From Morinoia aosen (taxonomy: Eukaryota > Arthropoda > Malacostraca > Amphipoda > Talitridae), in assembly GCA_030386875.1 (NCBI GenBank), contig CM059571.1, positions 30,312,355-30,376,354 of the forward strand: a stretch of 64,000 nucleotides of DNA, written 5' to 3'. The position numbers and the translations under genes are program-made. Position 1 is the stretch's first letter, and every line of letters starts with the position of its first letter. The notes below the pieces were generated by a model. It did not search any database and was not told the DNA's origin. It worked only from the letters and a program-made list of their open reading frames with translations. This document shows positions 25,301-37,300 of the stretch, in pieces.

Positions 25301-28300
25301 AGAAAGGTGCCAGTGTGAATTCTACGTGATCTTTAATTTTAAATTTATCATGAGTTATTGTGATCTCGAACTCTTGAGCTATTACATATGATATATTGAA
25401 AAAATAAAAATTTTAGCACCTTCAGTTCCCGGAAACGTTTTAACAAATTCAAGCATATTCCTCAGTTGTATTGAAGTTATAAAACGAGTCAGGTGCTCTC
25501 AAATCAATTAGTCATTCTGTAAAAATTTAAATGTTCTTTCTCATTGTCAAAAATGAATGATGACATTGTACAACACTCTTTTGAATCAGTGGGTACAGCT
25601 CTGGAAATTACACGTCAGTGTCTGAAATTAAAATTGATTTCGCCTGCACGTTTTCTCGTCCCCCAGGTGTCAACGGGTGGAGGCGCGGAGCTCCAAAGGG
25701 GCGCGGTGAGTGCGGCGACGTCACGGAGCTTTGAGACGCCAGCTAAATTTTGCTTTTCTTCTCAATCGTTCAGGTGGAATAACTTCTTTCCTTGGCGCAA
25801 ATATAATAAATAATGTTGAATGTTTTAGCAATTTTGGTAGAATTTGAACTCACAGAAATTAAATCGAATTCACATTTGGACTCTAGCTCTTTGGTTCGAT
25901 GCAGGCTGACATGGTGACATACCGACACAATTGTTTGATGCAGGCTGACGTGGTGACATACTGACACGATTGTTTGATGCAGGCTGACGTGGTGACATAC
26001 TGACACGATTGTTTTATGCAGGCTGACGTGGTAACATACTGACACGACTGTTTGATGCAGGCTGACGTGGTGACATACTGACACGATTGTTTGATGCAGG
26101 CTGACGTGGTGACATACTGACACGATTGTTTGATGCAGGCTGACGTGGTGACATACTGACACAATTGTTTGATGCAGGCTGACGTGGTGACATACTGACA
26201 CGATTGTTTGATGCAGGCTGACGTGGTGACATACTGACACGATTGTTTGATGCAGGCTGACGTGGTGACAATGGCCTCTCCTCGTATGAGGTGCAAGTTT
26301 CCGAACAAGGTTAAGGTCAACTCTGACTCGATCTCGGTCTGCATTTCGGACGCAGAAATCGTGAGTCTCCAAGGCGCCAACTGTTTTTATGAAATAAATA
26401 TTGGGATATGATTGTTTTAAATTATGTAATTATGTAATTATGTAAACCCGCGTCTCTCGGGTAGTAAACGCGGTTTTTTTCAGACGCGCGAGTTTAAGGA
26501 CACGTGTACAGTGCAAAATTAGTTCTCATTGGTGAGAAGAATGATTACCATAATGAAATACGAGGCCTGTCGAAAAAGTATCCGACCTTTGGCCAGAAAA
26601 AATACTTCAACAACCTGACGGGGTTGGGACCCTAATCCCCTTCAAAGTAGGCTCCTTGTGCTTCCACACACTTAGCCCACCGATCCTTCCACTGCCGGAA
26701 ACACCTCTGGAAGTCTTCTTTTGGAATGGTGTTCAGCTCTGTCGTCGCGTTCCGCATTATCTCTTCTCTACTCTCAAAACGGGATCCTTTCAGTGGTGTC
26801 TTCAATTTTGGAAACAACCAGAAGTCGCAAGGAGCCAGGTCTGGAGAGTAGGGAGGTTGGCGAACGGTCGTAATTCCATGTTTGGCCAAGAAATTGCGGA
26901 TCAAATGGGATGAATGTGCGGGCGCGTTGTCGTGATGCAAGTGCCAGTTGTTCGCAGTCCACATGTCTGGTCTTTTGCGCCGAACTGCATCACGAAGTCG
27001 CCGGAGAACATCCTGATAGTACTCCTTTGTCACTGTTTGTCCTTCCGGTGCGTATTCGTGATGCACAATTCCACGGACATCAAAGAAAACAGTCAGCATC
27101 ACCTTGATTTTGCTTCGCACCTGCCGCGCTTTCTTCGGCCTTGGAGACTCGGGATGCTTCCATTGGGATGACTGTCTTTTTGTTTCTGGGTCGTACCCGT
27201 ACGAGCCATAGCATCTTCCCCAAACACCTGCTGAATCTTACGAATTGTTTCAATTTGAGAATCACCAAGTTTTTGACAAAATTTGATGCAGTGTCTTTGC
27301 TCAATTCGTTCAGTCATCTTGCAAGAAAACTAAATCCGACAAACACTTAGAACAGCACCTTACTTGGCGACCACCAGCCAGTGACTGGCCCAAGTGAATG
27401 CGGTGAAAAAAGTCAAGCATGCGCATTAAGATTCCTCCTTCCACCGTGCACAGTGGCGCCGCCTTAGAATCACTACTTTGCGCGGGAAAAATTAAGGTCG
27501 GATACTTTTTCGACAGGCCTCGTAGTATATATCATTATTTCATAATAGCGTGATAATCTAAACTATTCGTGCATTATAAGATGAAATTCTGCTGGCAATG
27601 CACTGATTGTCTTTCACAATATTATTGTTAAATGCTTCGTCAAAGAGCAAGGTTTTCCAAAACATGTTTAGAAAGCAAATAGACTCTCAAGTTAACCCTA
27701 GAAGCGTTTGTAAATTCGCCGTCCTTATGCACTGAAATATTTTCCGCAAAACTTCTTTTATTTCTTCAAAATGATTCCTAGTTGATTTTAGGTGTACCGA
27801 CGGCAGACTGTACTGAACCAAATCGTTCCGCTCGCTGGAGAGGAGACCTTCGAACTCGCAGCATCCACGATCAAAGAATGTGCAAAACTGGCTGCTCAAG
27901 CTGGTACGGCCAATGAAAGAGTGTAGAATATTTCACATATGTTACCGGTTAACTATCAGCTTGTGGTAGGTGAAGGAAGAGCCTCTAGGAGAACAGGTAA
28001 AAATACAGGTACAAGATGGTGAGTAGGCGGAATGGTATGGGTCACAATTTTTTCATAAAGATGTTAGCCGCCAAATGAAAATTCGGAAAAGATAGTGTTT
28101 TTCGAAGCTTCGTAGATGGGCGAGTATTTACTCAACTTTCTGGCCAACACTTTGAATATTCATTAATAATGAGCGTTTCACGGATCCATAATTTTTTCTT
28201 TTCGTCATTGGTTGCTCGTGAACACATGCAATTAAAAAGCTCATTATCGATCATACTAAATTATCAAGTTAACTTGGTTTGTGTAACCAAACGTGTATAA

Positions 28301-31300
28301 ATCCTCAACGAAAGCATTTTCCCGTCTTAACTGCGAACCAATGTATAAAGTTCTCATTATGATATTCGTTGAACCTGTCGAGAATCTGTTAGGAATAATC
28401 AATTTTTGCGAATTAAAAATGAGAATTTAGGGGAAAAATTTCAATCATGTTTAATAAATCTTTTAATTGTGTGTAATAAATTTTGTGCTTACTTAAAAAA
28501 ATTTGTCCGTTGAAATACCGTTGAAATATCTCAGTAAATTCCAGCAGCACAGGAGGGTCGCTTCAACATGTATGTTTTATGCCTGTATGTTTGGACTCAG
28601 CAAATGTTAGGTGGAGCGATAAGATGTGAGGGCTCGAACGATGTCTGTTTACATTGTGTGAGCAATCCTTATGAGGTCGAACCCTTGGAACAAAGGAAAA
28701 TCGCCCTAATGCAAAGCCAACATATATAAGTGTAGTGAGAAAGGCTTTGTATACATTTGGACCATGAGCTGTGTTGTTTCTGGAGAGGTCTATTTTGTGG
28801 TGTTAGTAATTTTTTCATTCGGGCGAGCCCTTGGAAACTCTAGACGTTCGGAAAAATGCCTACCCAAACGCAAACAAAGTCGCCTTGTCGACGCACATAA
28901 ATCGAGACACTTAAGCCTAGAGAGGCGGCAAACCAACGGTTTGGAAGGAACTTGAGTGTGAGAAACAATGAAGCCAAGAAAGAAATAAAGGCGAGCTACG
29001 GGACTACCAATCAGAAAAGAGGTAGGCGGTCGCTTTCGAGATCCGAAGAATCCTATAGGTCGAATATGAGAGAGCGGACAACCCTCAAAATATACGCTAG
29101 GCATCGTGATGAACAAGAGGCAGTTCGACAGTCGACGCCGTGGCGCGAGGTATAAGAAATAAAACGCGGGTGGGTTCGCAGTAACAAACGTGCTTAAAGA
29201 AGTAATGAAAAAGTGGCTATATTGAAAATTATACTAAAGTTTACGCTATAATGCAATCCAGAAATTCATACATTTTCTCGTTTCACTTGCAGAGAAGAAA
29301 CTTTACGTGTTACCCTTACCACGTTCCCTAAGGGGAGATGACCAAATCGACCAAATTGTATGAATCATTTGATGGAACGGAGATGACACACTAGAGGGGA
29401 GGGTAAGAGAAATATAGTTTCCTTTGAAAAAGATGTTTTGAGATAAATATTGGGAAATTTCATTGTCATTTAGTGAAGTAAAAAATTGAGATATTTGAGG
29501 GGACGTTAGTGACGCGATTAAAAGTAACAAGTTAATTTTTTGTCTTTAACAGGCGGGACGGAGTCATATATCTGAGGATTGATCAGCTCGAATGAAAGGA
29601 AATCGACGCGTGAATATACTGAAGCGGAATGAGCAATATAACGTCATCACTAGACATTTTCTGAACAGTGAATAAGACAGGCCTTTGAACTGAAGCGAGT
29701 CGCTGACGAATTTTTGTGGTTGAAGTGACCATTGCCCACTGTGTTGCTGGAAGCGCTAAGATATTGTAGGCCTTGTTTGTGTTATGTTTGGGTATGTAAG
29801 CAACATGCGGGGAAAGGCTGGCCAGCCGAAACATTCTGTATAGTTATGTGATGAAAGGCATTTGTCGTATGCTGTTTTTGATTCCATTATTTAATTAGCA
29901 TCATTCCTAATACCGTTCATTGTGTGTACGCTCATTGATGTTTGTATGACGTATAGCTGGCAATCATAAATGCTAAGCGAATTTACCTGTGTATCATGCC
30001 CTACAATATTAGAAGCGATCGATTGTAACACCACGGAGGGCGCTCAGAAAATGCGCTGTGTAAGTCGTGTCTCTGCTAATCGGTGAGTACAGCTCTAATT
30101 TTAGCATACAATCATTGTGTTTTTTTTTTGTTCTTAGTGGCTGTGTTCTGGATACATCCTCACATTTTTGTGTATTGTGTAATGTCATGGAGGTTTGCCA
30201 TTCTCTCAATTCCGAGAACCTGAGCTTCTTGTTAATGAAGTGTTAACAAGGAGGTGGGACGTTTTCTCGTGACATCTCAATTTGGTAAGATCAACACGAT
30301 CGCTTTATAATATTTGTGAATTTGTGAGTGAAGTGTAACAGTTACATTGTATTGTTTTTGCTTGGTTATTTTAATGTGCAAAATGTACAGAAATTCAGTA
30401 GAGGTACATAACTCGTAAAGTGATGATTTTTTGTGTTCCGGTGTAAGAAGCCAGCAAGCGCACTACCATATAGCTAAGGAAAGTGAAAGTGTTTATAAAA
30501 GTGATAAGATTCTGTGAGAAAATTCTAGTGTGTTCACACGATTTATTCAAAGTTTCAGTAAAATTTCACAGTGAGTAGGCTTAAAAAAATATTTGAGTGG
30601 TCGCGAAAATTTGAATTTTGAAAATTTGAATTGGAGAAAATCGACACCATGCCTGCGCGAGGGAGAAGGAACAACGCCCGTAGAAACGAACCAGCGGCGC
30701 CACTACAGCCTGAAGAGGAAGAAGTTAATATGCCAGTTGTAACCAGTTGCGTGGGGGCCATTGGGGCTAAATTCAGGAGGGGCGATGACGTGGGAGAACA
30801 TATGGCAAGGTTGAAGTTTGTGACCGGTAACCTGAATAACAGCGAGCAGGTGCGAGCCTTCTTCCTATGCCTGGATCAAAGAGAGGCAAAGGAGTGCAAT
30901 CAAATAATTGATACACTAACGAATCTACGAGAAGCGGAAACGTGGCTACGTGCATATGCCGATCAAGTAGAACATCCTACTCAAGCGATGTTTGAAATAG
31001 TAACCAAGAAGCTAACAAGCCGAGAGGGAGTTTCTGAGTACCTGACGCGCCTGGAAAGGCTGTACAACGAGAATTATCTAGATCATCCGGAACGAGTCAT
31101 TATAGATTTGATGTGGCTAGGATTAAGGGCAGACATCACGAGACCCTTCCGAAGTGATGCGCGACCGACTACCATTCAAGAATTGAGGGACATGGCAAAC
31201 GAAGTGGAAAATCGACGGATAGTGCCAGTACCAAGGGAAACGACAGAAAGAAGGGAATCTGAGAGGGAGAGATCGCAGAGAAGCGATAGGAGGCAGCAGC

Positions 31301-34300
31301 CTGAGAGTGCGCGTGTTGGCCACACAATGCGGCATTCACCACAGCGGCAAAGAGGCCACCACGATGAAGCGCCACACTGGAATGAAAGGGGCAGACAGAT
31401 ACGACACTCTCCTTATCACCGAAGAGGGAACTATGAAGCACCACACTGGGGTGAAAGAGGCAGACTGAGGAACCAACAGTACCAAAATTACCACGCAAGA
31501 GAACCACAGCCGCATCGGGAAGTGCCACCTGCACCTGAGGTGAACTTAGCGCAGTATAGAACGGTGCCACCGCCGTGCGTCAACTGCGGAAAATTTGGGC
31601 ACCTAAGAGCTGATTGCAGAGTGCAACATTTTGCAGGACCGCCAAAAAACGGAACAGGAGACCGTTAGCTCCGATAATAAATCCCAGCGTTATACTCCAA
31701 GTGAATGGTACCCCTGTAACCGCACTTCTTGACACCGGAGCAAATATATGCTTGGTAAAAGAGCGTGTGGTTGCGGGGATTAAAAATGCCAGTGTAAAAG
31801 GAACGTCGACTGCATTAAAAACAATTGGAGAGGAACCCGTACCGGTGCTGGGAAAGATTAATGTGCCAATTAAAGTTAACGGTCAGAAAATTGTACAAAG
31901 ATGCTTTGTTGTGCGGGAAAATGCGTTCCCAGGAGACCTGCTAATAGGAGTGGAAGTAATGAACAAAGTCAGCGCAAAGCTAGACTTTGGAAAACGTAGG
32001 GCATCATTCTTTGGTACTCACGTGAACATGTTTTCAGCACCAGGACCCGCTTATCCAAAAATTTTGTGGGTAACGCGGGAGGAAGCATCGGTCACTCTCG
32101 CTGAGGACATTACAGTGAAGCCTCGCGCGCAAACTATGGTGAAGTGCCGAGCAGATGTCAAGTTTGACGGAAAAGAGGTAATTTTAGAGCCTAGAATTAA
32201 GTGGACGCCTTACGTGGGAGCCACCGCAGCAAAGGTACAAAATAGGTATGTTTTAATGCCTGTACTTAACCATTTTGCCGAAGAAATTGCTCTAACTGAA
32301 GGAGCAATAATTGCAACATGCCACGAAATCTCGAATGAAAATGCAACTGCAGAAGAGAATAATGATGAAAACAGCGAAGCAGAAAATCTCCGCAGAAAGA
32401 AGCGCTTTCAGCAAATTGATGTGCTTGACCTCAGTCACTTGGATGCTGAAAAACAAGAACAAATCAGAAACCTGCTGAAGGAATATCACGAAACGATTAG
32501 TGCTGACGAGATGGATATTGGCCACGTTAAAGGAGTAAAATACAAAATTTTGCTGAGTGATTACAGGCCAGTTCAAATAAAAGGATGGCGTATTCCGTAC
32601 ACCAGCCAAGAAATTATTGATAAAAAGGTCTCGGAGTTGATTGAAAGTATAGTTGTGCAAGAGAGTACAAGTGCTTGGAAAAACCCACTCGTACTTGTAA
32701 GGAAGCCTGGGGGGGCCACAGAATTTGCCTTGATTTGCGAGCTGTAAACATGCGGGTAGTGAACAAACACTATCCAATTCCCAACATTGTAGGGACACTG
32801 GAAGAGGTGGCTGGCAAAGAATACTACTCTATTGTCGATGCAAAATCAGCCTTCCATCAAATTGAGCTAGATGAAGAAAGTAAGCAGTACACGGCGTTTC
32901 AAACTCGACAAGGAAACTTCGAGTTCTCTAGGCTACCTATGGGACTCAAGTGCTCAACATCAGTGTACCAGAGAGTAATTTGTCATGTTCTGAAAAGGCA
33001 GCTTGGAAAATTAGCCGCCATTTATTTGGACGATGTGTGCATCAGCTCTATGACTTTTGAGAGTCACCTTGAAAATTTAAGGGAAGTGTTGCACGAATTT
33101 CATTGTGCCGGAGTAAAAATAGGCTTAGACAAGTGCAAATTTGCGCTAAAACAAGTGAAGTACCTATGATGTTACATCAGTCGGGAAGGACTTATTCCAG
33201 ACCCCAAGAACGTGGATGCGATGCAGAATTACCCTAGGCCGACGACCGCACGCAAAGTCCGCTCGTTCGTGGCAGCGCTCAACTTCTACCGGCGGTTCAT
33301 TCCGCATTTCGCCACAACAGCTGCACCCAATAATTCTCTGACTAAGAAGGGGCAAAAATTCAAGTGGAAGGAAGAACACGAGCAAGCCTTCTGTAAACTT
33401 AAGCAGCTCATGATAGAAGCTCCAGTTCTGAAGAAGCCTTCTCTAAATGAGACGTATTATTTGAGCTGTGATGCCTCAAATGAGGGCTCTGGCGCGGTCC
33501 TGGCACAAAGATGTAATGGCAAGGAACAACCGATTGGATACTTCAGCAAAAGATTCAATGATGCTGAAAAACGTTTTTCAATCACTGAACGTGAAGGATT
33601 AGCAGTAGTGGCGGCGGTAAACCATTTCTCACCTTATTTGTACGGTAATAAATTTGTTGTAATTACGGATCACACGGCCCTCAAATATTTGTTCAAAGGT
33701 AAAAACACCAAGAACAACAGAATTATGAGGTGGGCCCTAACACTCTCTCAATATGATTTTGAGGTAATTTATCGGCCAGGAGCTCAGAACATGGTACCCG
33801 ACGCGTTGTCGAGAAACGTTGCGAACAACAATGAAGAGAAAAACCAAGACGACGAAGCCCCTAAAACAGTGTTCGTAACGTCGATGTTAGATGAAACTCC
33901 CGGTGTACAAGAGGCGGAAATCAGCTTGCAGAAAGAAAATGTGAGAGGAGAGCAATTGAAAGATCCTGTTTGGGGGCCTGTGCTAAGGTACCTCGAAGGT
34001 GACAAATTAGGGGACGCTCCAAGTCTCGCTCTGAAATCCGAAATCTTCACCGACGGAGGCATATTGCATTTCAGAAAGACGTAACGAAAGCCTAATAGAA
34101 CAAGGCACTTGATCGTTGTGCCAGACGCTCTAAGAGAAGCAGCAATAACGTTAGCACATGATAGCATAATCGGTGCACACCAAGGTCGTGCTAAAACGTG
34201 GAAAAAGCTCATGGAATTTGGGTACTGGATTAACATGGCACGCGACGTTAACAAATACATCGATTCGTGCATGCAGTGTCAGAAGCGAAAGATCAACAAT

Positions 34301-37300
34301 CGAATTGGTGTCAGCATGGGTTCATTCCCTGAAATTGACAAGCCTCTGGACAAAATAGGCGTTGACTTAATTGAAATACCAGTGTCGAATGAGGGCCACA
34401 AGTACATCCTCACCGTGGTCGATCACTTCAGTAGATATGTTGCAGCGTTCCCGCTCAGAAGCAAGACAACTGAGGAAGTAACGAAAGCGTTGACTAAATT
34501 CGTGACTACGTACGGCCCAGCCAAGACGCTCATCTCAGACAGGGGCACCGAGTTCACGTCAGCTTTATTCAGAAATGTGTGTGAAAAATTGAAAATAAAA
34601 TGCTACAACACATCAGCATATCATCCCCAATCAAACGGGATGACCGAACGGCAAAATCAGAATATCAAGACTATCTTATCACATCTTGCTGCCAAAGATC
34701 AATCCTCGTGGCACCTTTCTGTTCCTCGGACGTGCCTGGCACTAAACACCAGCTACCAGAGCGTCATTGAAGAAATTCCATTCTATTTGTTCTTTGGTAG
34801 AGATGCTGACATTCCAATCATTGAATGACTAAAAACCCCGCGAATAGATTACTCTCTGGGGGAAAACTACGCGGCAGAAGTAACTGAACGTCTTCAAAAT
34901 GCCTTCAAGGTTGTTAAAACAAAATCAAAAGCGTCACACGACAAGTCGGTGCAATTAAAAGAGCGAGGAGTCAAGAACAACAAAGTCCATGCGGGCGACA
35001 TTGTTCTGCTCCATAATCCGACCGGAAGGCCTGAAGATAACGGAGCATGGCCGACGGATTGGATTGGCCCTTATCGAATAATTGGAAAAAGCGAGTTCAA
35101 TGCAACAATTAAAGCACTTTATAATGAACGTGTAGAGAGAGTGCATCTGGATAGGCTGAAGGTGGCGTTTTTCAGAGGGGAGGCTTACCCTTGCCATGAG
35201 GATGACGCGGCTGTGCCAGTAGGTGCTGGCAACACAGGCGAGAGCGGAGAGCAAGACATGAGGACAAGAGGCGCGAGAAACGCACGTCAAGCTGCGTCCA
35301 AGGAGCTGCGAAAATACAATTTGCGTTCTCGGTGTAGGTGAATCGCCAATTAGAAACGAACTGCAGTGGACTGAGATCATGCGTCGCCTTAACTTTGCGG
35401 GATGTGTTCTTGTGCGTTTAATTTTAGGAGAGCTCTTACGTAGGAGTGAGTTAGTTTTTAGCGCTGTATTGCTTTAATCTAAATGTGTTCTTTAGTAGAA
35501 TTGAGTTATTCTAGTTGTGAATTAAATTTAGTCTCCCTCACTAGAATGAGATGCTTCGTTCAGTAGGAATATGCTCTAGGTTATGTAACTCCAATTTTCT
35601 TTGCTCACAAGAAATCTCGTCCAGAACGAGATTCTTGTTCGAGTGATCTAATCTTATACTATGCTTAATTCTCATTTTTCTTTCTTGCTAAGTAAAGGGA
35701 AATTGAGCGTTCATTAGGTTAACTTCGTATGTTTCTCAAGAGGAGTAATTTGTTTCATTTGCAGTATGCTTATATTTCCTCGCCAGCATCTCGTAAAGCG
35801 TACGCGCTTGGTACGAAATAACTCTTGCGAATGAATTAAGTTTCATCAGAAGTTCTTAGGCTAATGTAATCTCAGGCTTGCTAATTTTATCAATACCTTT
35901 AGACCGTTCATTTTTCGTGACTGGGAAATATGTTTAGCGTTATATTAAAAGTAGCGTGTTCTTCTTGCTGTAGTGTTGAATTTTCTGACTTTGTGTCTTT
36001 ATCTTGCTCCGAAAGAATATCGTAAAACACGGTATTCTGGAAGAACAAATCTTATCTTAGTCTGTAGAGAATAGTACGTTTCCTTTTTCAGACTTAAGGA
36101 ATTTATTTTTTTGGTAAGTTAGTATAGAAAGTACTTCAGCACAAAACAGGCCAGAACATTGCATAACACGAATGGGTCTCGTATAAGCAGCAAAATCAAG
36201 AAAAAAATAGGTGGAAACAAGTTATTATTTAGAAGAACGAAGAACAGAGAGCAACGACACGACATAGGGGATACATCGCACTTGTATTAGAAGTATTTGA
36301 CTGTAGAACAAATTCAAGCGTGGCATTGAGAAATGACGAAGACGAACGTACAGCTGGAATTTTGCACCATGCTTAGGAAGGACGCCGAGCGGACAAGTAA
36401 TTACCTCGGAGCCGCTTGCGGTCGAGCTGTAGCTGAACAAACCGGCCACTAACAAGCTAGGCCAGGAGAGGGCTGCTCAAGTAATTGGTACTCAAGACTT
36501 CAAAGTGGAAAGCACCACAGAGCGACGAAGCATCACCATGAGGAAGGAAGGAGAAGCGAAAATAATGAAGATAATAGTCTAGGGTGCCTAGAGGTACTAG
36601 CGTTCAAAAATGCTTTTATAAAATGGGCACTCATATAACACAGTAATAATGCTTTTATATTATTGAGTGTTGAGACGAACTTTAGTATTTGGAATTTGCA
36701 TTGTGACATGAATGCTTAGTAAGGCATTCCTGAAATTCGAATGCAAGTTTCCTGTGAATTTTTTTTTAGGTAAATTATCACCTTGGAATACGGAAGCCGC
36801 GTTTGAGGCATCTTTATTTGAACGTGAAATAGAAATTTCAAAGAGATTACGTCGGATAGACTTTGAATGAGGCGTACGCTCTTCAAAGAATATTAACCCA
36901 CGAAGTTCTCGCACAGATAAGAGTATTAACTCGGAAAATGGATGGAACATCATCGCGTGTCTACCAGAAATTTCTACGTCAACATCGAGGACTACGGACA
37001 CGCATTCTACAGTGTACCAACGTGAATGGCGCAGGAATACCCCTCGGATTCTTCAGGCCCTAGGATTCTTCAGGATTACCTCGTAGGATTCGGAACCCTA
37101 TCGCGAATGGAGACTGCATTGAATGAAATTTATCGACGCTTCAACTCGTATTTATCGACGGATCAATATAACTTCCTGACTTGCCGATTCGCCTGATCAA
37201 CGAATCAGCGTTCATGAGTAATCTGCTGATTAAAAAATTGAGTTTGAATAAACGTCATAAAATGTAAGTGAAACATTGCATTTACCATGATTTAGTAGTA

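Noticed and set aside
25770-26380. Long minus-strand frames of 165-200 residues
   Set aside because: They are products of the 39-bp minisatellite, whose period is divisible by three; other frames are equally open.
28790-29116. 108-residue antisense frame conserved in both Gypsy LTRs
   Set aside because: The LTRs are recent copies of each other, so conservation carries no information, and the product has no recognisable feature.
31169-31570. 133-residue minus frame opposite gag
   Set aside because: It is a shadow of the Arg/His-rich gag repeats with no domain or start context.
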